From an uncultured Anaerolineae bacterium (GTDB lineage Bacteria > Chloroflexota > Anaerolineae > J036 > Brachytrichaceae): a DNA stretch of 42,409 nt. The stretch spans positions 1 to 42,409 of the forward strand of contig CALGMA010000047.1 of NCBI GenBank assembly GCA_937959265.1, in the 5' to 3' direction. A program made the translations under genes and the position numbers. This document shows, piece after piece, positions 18,502-27,626 of the stretch (the first letter of the stretch is position 1; each line of letters opens with the position of its first letter). Under the pieces are notes generated by a model that had not been told where the DNA came from, ran no database searches, and saw only the letters and a program-made list of their open reading frames with translations.

Positions 18502-19623
18502 ATGCATCCACTCATCGCTTACCTGAATGCGCAGCTTCCGGCGATGACCGAGCTGCTGACACGGATCGTGAGCCTCGAATCGTTCAGCGCCGACAAGGCC
18601 GGCGTGGACGCAGTTGCCTGGCTGATCGCCCATGAGCTGCGGTCGCGCGGCGCCGAGGTGACGGTCTTCCCGCAGACTACCACCGGCGATCACGTGCTGG
18701 GCACCCTCAACCGCGGCGCGGGATCGCCGATCGCCATGATCCTGCACATGGACACCGTGCATCCGCGCGGCTCGTTTGCGGCGCGCTATAAGCTCGAAGA
18801 CGGCAAGATGTACGGCCCCGGCGTGTTCGACATGAAGGCCAGTCACGTCATCGCGCTCTACGCCGTGCAGGCGTTGCAGGCGTTGGGTCAAATGCCCCGG
18901 CGCGAGATCCGCATGCTGTTCACCAGCGATGAAGAGATCGGCAGCTTCACGTCCGAAGCGCTGATCGTGGAACAGGCGCGCGGCGCACAACTGGCGATGA
19001 TCATGGAGCCGGCGTTGGCCGACGGCCGGCTGAAGTCGTCACGGCGCGGTGTGGGCAATTTCACCATCGTCGCGTATGGGCGTGCTTCGCACGCCGGCGG
19101 CGGCCACGAGCGCGGCATCAACGCCATCCAGGAGATGGCCCATCACATCCTGGCTATTCAAGCGCTGACCGACTACCGGCGCGGCATCGCGACCACGGTA
19201 AGCGAGATCAAGGGCGGTATCGCGCACAACGTGGTGCCCGATCGCTGCGAAATCCACGTGGACGCTCGCGCCAACGCACAGGCCGACGCCGACTGGCTCA
19301 CCCAACAAATTTACAGTTTGCAGCCGGTCTTGCCCGGCGCGCGACTGGAGATTAGCGGCAAGTTCGAGCGCCCGCCGATGGAATGCAACGCCGAGCGCCT
19401 GGCCATCTTCGAGCGCATGAAACAGATCGTTGCACCAATCCTCACGCTGGAGCACGGTCCGAGCGGCGCCGGCAGCGACGCGGCCTTCACCGCCCCGATC
19501 GCGCCGACGATGGACGGCCTGGGCGCCGTGGGCGACGGCCTGCACGCGGCCGATGAGCACATCATCCTCTCCTCCCTCGTCGAGCGCGCAGCCATGAACG
19601 CGCTGATTTTGCAGGCGTGGTGA
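18502..19623 (+). CDS. M20-family metallopeptidase
   Basis: A 373-residue zinc peptidase or deacylase of the ArgE/DapE/CPG2 family. Metal and catalytic residues visible are H82 and D84 in HMDTVH, bridging D110 in FDMKAS, E144-E145 in SDEEIGS, E169, and a late His in GDGLHAADEH. The dimerisation (lid) domain lies between. The pattern is closest to carboxypeptidase G2-like members, but the substrate cannot be read. ATG 18502 has GAGG 6 bp upstream; a GTG at 18484 overlapping nadK is less likely. Confidence 0.9.
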   Translation: MHPLIAYLNAQLPAMTELLTRIVSLESFSADKAGVDAVAWLIAHELRSRGAEVTVFPQTTTGDHVLGTLNRGAGSPIAMILHMDTVHPRGSFAARYKLEDGKMYGPGVFDMKASHVIALYAVQALQALGQMPRREIRMLFTSDEEIGSFTSEALIVEQARGAQLAMIMEPALADGRLKSSRRGVGNFTIVAYGRASHAGGGHERGINAIQEMAHHILAIQALTDYRRGIATTVSEIKGGIAHNVVPDRCEIHVDARANAQADADWLTQQIYSLQPVLPGARLEISGKFERPPMECNAERLAIFERMKQIVAPILTLEHGPSGAGSDAAFTAPIAPTMDGLGAVGDGLHAADEHIILSSLVERAAMNALILQAW

Positions 19624-19692
19624 AGCGCTATCGGCTCAAACCAAGGGGCGATCTAGACGCTGAAGGCAACACCGGCTGGGCAAAGGCATACC

Positions 19693-19723
19693 GGGTGGGC
19701 GAAGGCAGTGCCTTCACCCACTC
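19693..19723. repeat. palindromic repeat, family copy B
   Basis: Core GGGTGGGCGAAGGCA, G, then TGCCTTCACCCACTCC: a hairpin of about 15 bp with G-T type mismatches. It lies between convergent genes, 5 bp before the end of the S41 peptidase gene. It is related to the copies at 5732-5770 and 22455-22485. Confidence 0.7.
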
Positions 19724-19727
19724 CGCT

Positions 19728-20993
19728 TTATCGGCCTAGGGCTATCAGTGCGGTGGCAGCCTTCACCTGCGGATCATCCTCCAACGCGTAGCGCCACCAT
19801 TCGACATTAACCAGCCGGTCAGGCTGCACACCCCGCCCTTCCAGGAAACGGCCGTTTGGATCACGGTAATGCTTTACCGCAGCCCACAGCACCGAGCCAT
19901 CAGGTAAACGCAGCGCCTGCAGCATTTCAACGTTACCCGGCGTGGGCATCCCCACCACACGCGCCCGACCACTCGCCTGCATGACCGCGACGAAGATATC
20001 GCCGGAGCTGTTCGTCCCCGAGCCGGCCAGCACTACCACCGGCACGCCGTCCAGCGCGCGAATCGTCCTACCGCGCGGAATGGCATAGGTGTCTACCTCG
20101 CCGGATCGGCTGACGTAGCTGCCGGCCGAGCCGCCGTCGACGAGCAAGGCGAGCACGTCCACCATCTGCCCGATGATGCCGCCGTCGTTTGCGCGCATGT
20201 CTACGATCAGGCCGTTCAGCCGACCGTCGCGCAGCAACCGCAACAGCGCTTCGCGCGCGCGCATTCCCGTGGTGAACGAGAGAAAATCATAGATAGCAAG
20301 ATAGCCAATGTCACCGGGCAGGCGGTGGGCAACCACCGGCGGCGGGATGAGCGAAGTCGAATAAGTCTCGCGCTCAATGGGCACCTCACGCGGCGCGCCA
20401 TTGGGCGGCTGCACCGTGACGCGCACAATACCCGCGCGGCCATAAAGCAGATGCGCTCGGTCCTCGCGATCCAGCCGGATGCCCTCGATCGCCACGATGC
20501 GATCACCGGGCTTGAGCACTGCTTCAGCCTTCGAGTTGGGGATTACCTGCAACACCAGCAAGCTGTGGTCTGGCATCCTGCGCAAGCTGGCCGCCAGGCC
20601 GGTGACCGAGGCCGCGCCGCTGCCAAGGCGATAGCTTTGCAGCGCGCCGGCCTGCTGTGGCGGCAGGAAGGTCGAGTGCCCGTCGTTCAGCCGGCTTACC
20701 ATCTCCACCATCAGGTTATAGAACTCCGAAGGGGTCTGCGCTGCGCGCACCTTCGGCTCATACTCCGCACGGATTGCCTCCCAGTCCAGGCCGTTGAAAC
20801 TGGGATCGGCGTAGTGATCGTGGATGAACTGCCACGTTCGCATAAACACCTGCCGGGCGCGGTCGAGCTTGAACGGCTGTGGCGGATCGGCAAAGGGCGA
20901 CGACGACTGCGCTAAGGCGATGCCGGCAGGCGCGATCGAGCAGGCAAGTACGAGGACGAGTGAGAGGAACATTTTGATGCGAGCGTGGGTCAT
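19728..20993 (-). CDS. S41-family peptidase with PDZ domain
   Basis: A 421-residue secreted protein with a signal peptide (about 1-28, ending IALA-Q). An N-terminal helical region contains LNDGHSTFLPP, a PDZ domain follows (LKPGDRIVAIEGI), then the S41 core with IVDMRANDGG and the serine region LAGSGTNSSGDIF. The lysine expected in a CtpA-type Ser-Lys dyad is replaced at GNVE. The conserved His in DGHS suggests a tricorn-like (S41B) Ser-His arrangement, or loss of activity. ATG 20991-20993 has AGGA upstream; the ten residues encoded before it look non-coding. Confidence 0.87.
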   Translation of the reverse strand: MTHARIKMFLSLVLVLACSIAPAGIALAQSSSPFADPPQPFKLDRARQVFMRTWQFIHDHYADPSFNGLDWEAIRAEYEPKVRAAQTPSEFYNLMVEMVSRLNDGHSTFLPPQQAGALQSYRLGSGAASVTGLAASLRRMPDHSLLVLQVIPNSKAEAVLKPGDRIVAIEGIRLDREDRAHLLYGRAGIVRVTVQPPNGAPREVPIERETYSTSLIPPPVVAHRLPGDIGYLAIYDFLSFTTGMRAREALLRLLRDGRLNGLIVDMRANDGGIIGQMVDVLALLVDGGSAGSYVSRSGEVDTYAIPRGRTIRALDGVPVVVLAGSGTNSSGDIFVAVMQASGRARVVGMPTPGNVEMLQALRLPDGSVLWAAVKHYRDPNGRFLEGRGVQPDRLVNVEWWRYALEDDPQVKAATALIALGR

Positions 20994-21109
20994 GATCGAT
21001 CCTGAATTGTGGTTTGTATGCAAGCGCGGGCCAGGACGGGCGCTGATAAAGGTCGTATGTTACTGGATGATTCGAAATCTGGCATCCCGTGCAGCGCGTC
21101 CTTCATCCG

Positions 21110-21194
21110 GGCCGGATTCCTGCTTTCACGGGAATGACACCGAAACTCTTGAGTATGAGGAATGCTCAATAAGCTGGAGCGAAGCTAGCTTCGC
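21110..21194. repeat. palindromes between the M50 and S41 genes
   Basis: This 242 bp gap (20994-21235) holds ATTCC...GGAAT around CTGCTTTCACG, a widespread REP-like wording, then TTGAG...CTCAA, and a perfect 16 bp palindrome GCGAAGCTAGCTTCGC at 21179-21194. The last lies downstream of the M50 protease gene and could act as its terminator, though no T tract follows. No gene was seen. Confidence 0.45.
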
Positions 21195-21235
21195 CACCTG
21201 CAATGTGCGGATGGATCCATGGCATGCTCGGCGCG

Positions 21236-22360
21236 TCAAAATGGCCGGAGCGTGAAGATGGAGAGGAACACGATGAACGTGCCGATGAAGGCAACGTTGC
21301 GCCGCAGGTCGAGCGGCGTGATGTCGTTCAGCGGCTGAGCGTGGTTGAGGCCACTGAACAGCGCGAAGGCCATCCAGATCAGCCATGTCGGCGATGCTGT
21401 CAGGCCGAGCACGGCCATGATCGCGACCGTTGCCAGACCAACCCGGCGCGCCCATTGGCGCCCCAACGCAGCGTAAGCAATGTGGCCGCCGTCGAGCTGG
21501 CCGACCGGCAACAAGTTCAGCGCAGTGATCACCAGGCCAAAGCGGGCCGCCAACAGCACCGGGTTCATGATGATGCCGTAGTCCATGGCTTCCGGCCGGA
21601 ACAGCGCGATCAACAGGGTGATTAGATAGGAGCGCGTTGGCGGCGGGGGATCGTTGGCCAGCGTTGCCGCAGCAAGGCCGACCACGAACAGCGGCACAGC
21701 GACCAGCAAGCCGGCAATCGGCCCGCCGATGCCAACATCGAACAGCGCTCGCCGGTTCTCCACCGCGCCACGCATTTGGATGAATGCGCCAAACGTGCCA
21801 AGTGTGCCCGGCAGCGGCACCGGAATGAAATAGGGCAGCGTGACCGGCACGCCATGTCGCCGGGCCTGCAAATAGTGCCCGAACTCGTGCACAGCCAGGA
21901 TGGCCAGCAGTGTCAGCGAGAACGGAACGCCACTTGCCAGAATCGAGGACAACGACAGGTCACCGCCCGGCGTGAGCGCCGCTGCAAACATGCCGCCGAA
22001 GAGCGTGGTGGTGACCACCGTCACCAGGAACAGCAGCAAATTCACCCATGGCCGCTGAGTCAGCAGCGCTTGCAGGCTACCCTTGATCGCCATCACCTCT
22101 TGGCGCTCACCCGAGTTGCTCTCGCGCAGCAGCGGCACATAGCCCAGATCGGCGAAGCGGGCCTTGAGCCGGTCGAACGCTTCCTGCGCGCCGATGCGCA
22201 GCCGGCCCTTAAAGGCGATGGCCTGGCCGGCAGCCAGCTCCTGCGACTCTTCGATAGCCATGACCTCAGCTACGCGCGCGCGCAGCAGCATCAGCGCTTC
22301 GTTACCGTTCGGCAGCCGGTCTGGCGTTGCGCCGGCAGCATAGATTTCGGAATCATCCAT
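21236..22360 (-). CDS. M50-family (site-2-type) membrane metalloprotease
   Basis: A 374-residue intramembrane protease. A cytosolic N-terminal part (1-100) precedes several membrane helices. The zinc site is HEFGH (158-162) and the third ligand lies in NLLPVGQLDGGH (282-293). The layout with an N-terminal soluble domain and a C-terminal set of helices resembles the EGY/S2P-like group of plants, cyanobacteria and Chloroflexota, not RseP, since no PDZ domain is seen. The target (perhaps an anti-sigma factor) is unknown. It follows the zinc operon in the same direction, separated by 133 bp with a palindrome. Confidence 0.9.
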   Translation of the reverse strand: MDDSEIYAAGATPDRLPNGNEALMLLRARVAEVMAIEESQELAAGQAIAFKGRLRIGAQEAFDRLKARFADLGYVPLLRESNSGERQEVMAIKGSLQALLTQRPWVNLLLFLVTVVTTTLFGGMFAAALTPGGDLSLSSILASGVPFSLTLLAILAVHEFGHYLQARRHGVPVTLPYFIPVPLPGTLGTFGAFIQMRGAVENRRALFDVGIGGPIAGLLVAVPLFVVGLAAATLANDPPPPTRSYLITLLIALFRPEAMDYGIIMNPVLLAARFGLVITALNLLPVGQLDGGHIAYAALGRQWARRVGLATVAIMAVLGLTASPTWLIWMAFALFSGLNHAQPLNDITPLDLRRNVAFIGTFIVFLSIFTLRPF

Positions 22361-22454
22361 TCACGAGCAACTCTAGCCCAGGGAGATGAGAGAGGAGTAA
22401 GCACGCCAAGTTATACGCATGGACTCATCGAAGTCAAGGCAAACGTTGCCTATC

Positions 22455-22485
22455 GGGTAGGCAAAGGCAGTGCCTTCGCCTACCC
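22455..22485. repeat. palindromic repeat, family copy C
   Basis: GGGTAGGCAAAGGCA, G, TGCCTTCGCCTACCC: 15 bp arms with one G-T mismatch. It lies 8 bp after the stop codon of the last zinc-operon gene and may end that transcript. A smaller AGGCAA/TTGCCT pair lies beside it. It is related to the copies at 5732-5770 and 19693-19723. Confidence 0.75.
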
Positions 22486-22493
22486 CGCACGCT

Positions 22494-23462
22494 TCACGCT
22501 GCGCATGCGGCCAGGCCGGCGCGCAGCGCATCTTCCTGCTGCTTAAGGTTGCGCCCGATGAACTGAATGAAGCGTTGACCGCCGGCGGCCTCGGCAGGTA
22601 GCCGCTCCAACCCAAACCGGCGCGGCACGAAGTTGAACAGCGATGGGCCGCCGTCGCCGGCCACTTGCACGAAGCCTTTGGCGCGGTATACATCGCGCAC
22701 CGCCTCGCTGCGCAGGAAGGCCGCTAGCTTGTCCTCGTCAAGCAACTCAGGGGCCGGCAGCGTCACGCTTTCAATCTCGTCATGGCGCAGGTGGTCATGG
22801 TCGTGTTCGTGTTCATGTTCATGCGCGTGGTCATCGGTTGGCGTGGCGAGGTCGTGCGCAGCATGTGCGGCGTGCGCGCCGAATAGCACATGCAGCGGCG
22901 CATCAGCGTAGCGGGTCGGGATGATGGCACACTTGCGATTGAAGCGGCGCACCTGCGCCTCGATCTGCGCCAGTTGCTCGGGCGTCACCAGCTCGCGCTT
23001 GTTGAGCAACACGAAGTCGGCCATGTACACCTGCGTCTCCACCGCCGCCGAGTAACGCATGTATTCGAGGAAACGCTCGGCGTCTATCACGGTGATGACC
23101 GAATCCAGCCGCAGGCGCGGATGATGGAGGCCATGTAGCACAGCCCGTGGGTTAGTTACCCCGCTGCTCTCGACCACGACCATATCGGGCTGATGCGCCT
23201 CAATAATTTGGCGCAGGGTTGCCTCGAATTCGCCGCGGATGGTGCAACAGATGCAGCCGGACGAGAGGCGCGCTACGATGCCGGCTTCACCCACTTCTTG
23301 CGCGAGCAGTTGACCGTCTACATCAACGTCGGCCAGGTCGTTGACGATGAAGGCGATGCGCCGGCCGGCGGCGAAGTCGCTGCGAATCAGATTTCTCAGC
23401 AGCGTGGTTTTGCCCGCGCCGAGGAAGCCGGTCACCACAACATAGGCAATGCGATGCGCCAT
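22494..23462 (-). CDS. COG0523 (CobW/G3E) GTPase, His-rich, second of two
   Basis: A 322-residue putative zinc chaperone GTPase. Walker A is GFLGAGKTT (12-20), the metal-binding GCICC is at 69-73 and a His-rich insert (191-227, with HAHEHEHEHDHDH) follows. The G4 box reads NKRE (154-157) in place of the NKxD that normally selects guanine, so nucleotide choice may be relaxed. The CobW C-terminal domain (about 230-305) is shorter than in the upstream paralogue. Its ATG lies 3 bp after the stop of that gene. Known COG0523 proteins such as ZNG1 and ZagA hand zinc to client enzymes when zinc is scarce; the client here is unknown. Confidence 0.88.
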   Translation of the reverse strand: MAHRIAYVVVTGFLGAGKTTLLRNLIRSDFAAGRRIAFIVNDLADVDVDGQLLAQEVGEAGIVARLSSGCICCTIRGEFEATLRQIIEAHQPDMVVVESSGVTNPRAVLHGLHHPRLRLDSVITVIDAERFLEYMRYSAAVETQVYMADFVLLNKRELVTPEQLAQIEAQVRRFNRKCAIIPTRYADAPLHVLFGAHAAHAAHDLATPTDDHAHEHEHEHDHDHLRHDEIESVTLPAPELLDEDKLAAFLRSEAVRDVYRAKGFVQVAGDGGPSLFNFVPRRFGLERLPAEAAGGQRFIQFIGRNLKQQEDALRAGLAACAA

Positions 23463-23465
23463 TCC

Positions 23466-24578
23466 TTATCCGCCCGAAAACGACTTCGGCCAGTTGCGGC
23501 GCACCCACTCAAGCGCACGTTGCAGCTTGTCGTCGCCGGCCGCCTCAACTGCGCCGACGCGACAGGCATCAAACAGCTTGTGCAGGGCCTCGCCATCCAC
23601 GCCGCCGTAGCTGCCGATGACCACGATCTGCGTGCGCGGCTTTTGCGTCTGCCATGGCTCACCGATGGTCAAGGTGGCGCGCCGGCCGACCACTTGCATC
23701 AGCGCTTTGCGATCAGGAGCCTCTTTCAAATACACGATGCCCTTTGCGCGGTAGATCGTCGTCGGCAGCGCATCTACGGCGTTGCACAGCGCTTCATACA
23801 CCAGCGGCTCATCGGTCTTGTAGTGCCAAGTGTTGAACACCAGCGTGTGATCGTGATGATGGTCGTGGTCGTGGTCATGCGCATGGTCGTGCTCGCCTTC
23901 GCTGCCGCGCGCGTGAACCTCGTGGGTGTGTATGTCGCGCTGTTCACGTCGGGCCAGCTTCTCGATCGCGAACTCGCCGACGCCGAGCAGCAATTCCAGC
24001 GGCACCTGGCCGTAGGTCGTCTCTAGGATGCGCGCGCGGGGCGTCACTTCGTCAATCCAGTCTTTCACCTTCTGTAATTGCTCCGGCGTCACCAGGTCAA
24101 CCTTGTTCAACACCACGATGTCGGCCGCGCTCACCTGATCTATGGCTAGCATGGCATCATCATCGCGGAGGTCGCGAATCTGCTCGGCATCTACCACCGT
24201 GATGATGCTATCCACCCGCACATAGGGACGCAAGGCAGGCAGGAAGAACGACTGCGCTACGGCATACGGGTCGGAGACGCCGCTGGTTTCGATGAGGATA
24301 TATTCCGGCGGCGGTTCGTGCTCGAGCAGGTTGAGGACGGCGCGCACTAAATCATCGCGGATGGTGCAGCAGATGCAGCCGTTCGCCAAGCTGACGGTTT
24401 CCCCTTCGACGCCTACGATCAGTTCAGCGTCAATGTTGACCGCGCCGAAATCGTTCACCAACACGGCCACGCGCAAGCCGTGGTCGCCTTTCAAGATGCG
24501 GTTGAGAAGCGTCGTCTTGCCAGCGCCGAGAAAGCCGGTCAGGATCGTGATAGGGATAGGTTTGAGCTTCTTACTCAT
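23466..24578 (-). CDS. COG0523 (CobW/G3E) GTPase, His-rich, first of two
   Basis: A 370-residue GTPase with Walker [10 protein letters not shown] (15-23), GCICC (67-71), DxxG-like ETSG (97-100), a proper G4 box NKVD (158-161) and a His-rich segment (217-244). The C-terminal CobW domain starts with TIYRAKGIVYL. The His-rich loop and GCICC suggest Zn(II) binding and transfer. The start codon overlaps the stop of the FmdB-like gene (ATGA at 24575-24578), so translation is coupled. Together with the adjacent paralogue it may give two client-specific chaperones. Confidence 0.92.
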   Translation of the reverse strand: MSKKLKPIPITILTGFLGAGKTTLLNRILKGDHGLRVAVLVNDFGAVNIDAELIVGVEGETVSLANGCICCTIRDDLVRAVLNLLEHEPPPEYILIETSGVSDPYAVAQSFFLPALRPYVRVDSIITVVDAEQIRDLRDDDAMLAIDQVSAADIVVLNKVDLVTPEQLQKVKDWIDEVTPRARILETTYGQVPLELLLGVGEFAIEKLARREQRDIHTHEVHARGSEGEHDHAHDHDHDHHHDHTLVFNTWHYKTDEPLVYEALCNAVDALPTTIYRAKGIVYLKEAPDRKALMQVVGRRATLTIGEPWQTQKPRTQIVVIGSYGGVDGEALHKLFDACRVGAVEAAGDDKLQRALEWVRRNWPKSFSGG

Positions 24579-24832
24579 GGATTCTTTGTCTGCTCCTTCG
24601 TCGCAGGCTTAGGACGACGGGGGGCACAGCATGGGCAACCCGGCGGGTGAGCCGGTTTGCGCACGGTCGGATCTTTCTCCTTGCGCCCTAGGCTGACGAA
24701 GAAGTTGGTTACGCCACGCATGCATAGGCTGCCGCACACCGGACAGCGCAGCGGATCATCGGCCTTGACGGCGGGGCGCAGCTCTTCGACTTCCAGCCCA
24801 CAGCTGGGACAAGCATACACGTAGATCGGCAT
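24575..24832 (-). CDS. FmdB-like small zinc-ribbon protein
   Basis: An 85-residue protein beginning MPIYVYACPSCG, the usual opening of FmdB/CxxC_CXXC_SSSS zinc ribbons. Ribbon cysteines are C8, C11, C30 and C33, with an extra C37. Unusually, a second cysteine group CPCC (C66, C68, C69) sits in a basic Pro-rich tail, which could bind metal separately. The upstream part of this frame (17 residues) is not ribbon-like, so ATG 24830-24832 is preferred. It lies between a flavoprotein and a zinc GTPase and may be a zinc donor, acceptor or sensor (inference). Confidence 0.82.
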   Translation of the reverse strand: MPIYVYACPSCGLEVEELRPAVKADDPLRCPVCGSLCMRGVTNFFVSLGRKEKDPTVRKPAHPPGCPCCAPRRPKPATKEQTKNP

Positions 24833-24852
24833 TGGTAACGGTTGAATCGGGC

Positions 24853-25965
24853 TTACCCACAGGCGCACGCAGCGCCACAGCAAGAAAGGTCGTCTAAGAA
24901 CATGTTAGCCTGGCGATATATCGCCAGCGGCGTCACATCTAGCCCTAACCGCGCGCCGATGGCGCCGGCTACCACGGGGAAACGCTGACGAAACTTGTAG
25001 ATGAAACAGAAAATGTGCCGGTCATGGCGCACATGTGGCCCCACCACAAACAAGTTCGGCGTGAGCGTGCTCTCGTCTTGCTCGTTCAACAGGGGATAAC
25101 CATCGTTGCGCAGATCGAACAAGTCGCCGATCAAGCGCAAGCTGCCCTCAAAGCCGGACGCTAGGATCGGCGGAGTAGCGGTGGTGTGCCAATCATCGTC
25201 ATCGGTGCGAACAGCATATTGACGTCTCTGCTTAACGATCTCGGTCACACGAGCTCCGCCGATCAGCCTGATGCGACCATCCTGCATGGCGCGGCGCAAC
25301 CGCTGATGCGTGTATGGCGAGAGGGCGACGCTGGGATCGCTGTCTTCCAGCGCCCACGGCGCGCGACCATCCAAGACGCGCACGCGCTTCCCCAAATTAG
25401 AGAGATGAATCGCAGCATCTATCCCGCTCTCATAGCCGCCGATCACGATGTAATCGTCGCCCGGCAGCGACTGCCAAGAACGCACTTGCGCATTATGCAA
25501 GCCTAGTTCAGCGCCGGGGAAGCCGTTCAAACGCGGATACTGAAACTCGCCGGCTGCCCAAACGACGAATTGGGCATGAACCTCGCCGACTGACGTATGC
25601 AACAGGAAGCCGCCGTCAGTAGGCTGTATGCGTCGCACATCCACGCCAACTTGCACAGGCAACTCGAAGTGGCGCGCCACTGCATCGAGGTAGCGCGCAT
25701 AGTCCATGCCGCTCAAGCGCTCCTTACGCAGCGTGTAGGCCGGCGAGGTATCGGGAGTAACAGCGTTCAGGTCAATCTGGCCAAACCCGTTGCTGTTGAA
25801 AGACGGCGTGATGAAGCGCATCTCCGCCGGCCAACGCTTGAACGACTCGCCGACTCCATGGCGCTCAAGAATGACAAACGGCGCGCCGATATGCCGCAAC
25901 GCGACGCCGACGCCAACGCCCGCCGCCCCAGCGCCAACAACAACAACGGGATGGTGCTGCGTCAT
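24853..25965 (-). CDS. flavoprotein NAD(P)-dependent oxidoreductase with Cys-rich tail
   Basis: A 370-residue two-dinucleotide-fold protein. The FAD site GAGAAG is at 11-16 and a second nucleotide site is VIGGYESGIDAA mid-chain, as in flavin monooxygenase and YpdA/Bdr-like oxidoreductases. No CXXC redox pair of the thioredoxin-reductase type is present. Instead the last ten residues hold four cysteines, C362, C363, C367 and C369 (SCCGAACACG), which could be a redox relay or a metal site. The start overlaps the DsrE-like gene by 4 bp (ATGA at 25962-25965). Placement in a zinc operon is unexpected. A role in thiol redox control of zinc binding is a hypothesis. Confidence 0.82.
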   Translation of the reverse strand: MTQHHPVVVVGAGAAGVGVGVALRHIGAPFVILERHGVGESFKRWPAEMRFITPSFNSNGFGQIDLNAVTPDTSPAYTLRKERLSGMDYARYLDAVARHFELPVQVGVDVRRIQPTDGGFLLHTSVGEVHAQFVVWAAGEFQYPRLNGFPGAELGLHNAQVRSWQSLPGDDYIVIGGYESGIDAAIHLSNLGKRVRVLDGRAPWALEDSDPSVALSPYTHQRLRRAMQDGRIRLIGGARVTEIVKQRRQYAVRTDDDDWHTTATPPILASGFEGSLRLIGDLFDLRNDGYPLLNEQDESTLTPNLFVVGPHVRHDRHIFCFIYKFRQRFPVVAGAIGARLGLDVTPLAIYRQANMFLDDLSCCGAACACG

Positions 25966-26339
25966 AGGGTAATGACTTGATCCGGCGGGTTGCCGGCCAG
26001 CGCCGCGTAGAGCTGCGGGAAGCAGCCGGCCACCACACCATCCACCAACCCTTTGGCTTTCACTTGGCCCAGGCCGCACTGCGAAAAGTCACCTTCGGCC
26101 AGCCCGCGCTCCACCGCGCAGCGATCGCACACCATCAACAGGATATTGTGCTCGCGCGCCACTTTGGCCAAGCGCTCGCCGATCGGTTCTCCCCGGCGCA
26201 ACACGTAGAGGTTATCGTCGAAGAACATCATACCAACCACCTGCGCGCCATGAATGCCCTGCTCTAATTGCGGCAGGATCATCTTACCGAGCTTGTAAGT
26301 CGCAGACATATCGGTCGCAAAGACATAGGCTACTTTCAT
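25962..26339 (-). CDS. DsrE/DsrF-like protein with four cysteines
   Basis: A 125-residue cytosolic protein of the DsrE/F-like fold: it starts MKVAYVFATD and has the MVCDRCAVERG segment at the expected active-site position. Cysteines are C71, C74 (CXXC), C88 and C106. DsrE-type proteins carry sulfane sulfur or move persulfides; a CXXC could also bind zinc. ATG 26337-26339 has a strong AGGAGAG site, which suggests robust or partly independent translation after the 66 bp gap to the upstream GTPase gene. Confidence 0.8.
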   Translation of the reverse strand: MKVAYVFATDMSATYKLGKMILPQLEQGIHGAQVVGMMFFDDNLYVLRRGEPIGERLAKVAREHNILLMVCDRCAVERGLAEGDFSQCGLGQVKAKGLVDGVVAGCFPQLYAALAGNPPDQVITL

Positions 26340-26405
26340 CGTGTTTCTCTCCTGTAACAGTGAGAAGAGCGACGTCGCGCGCGCCATGCAGCACAACGAG
26401 GCTCA

Positions 26406-27623
<1,218 letters not shown>

Positions 27624-27626
27624 TTG

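Noticed and set aside
21776..22546. 256-codon plus-strand frame opposite the M50 protease
   Set aside because: Antisense to a protein with HEFGH and NLLPVGQLDGGH; no recognisable domain.
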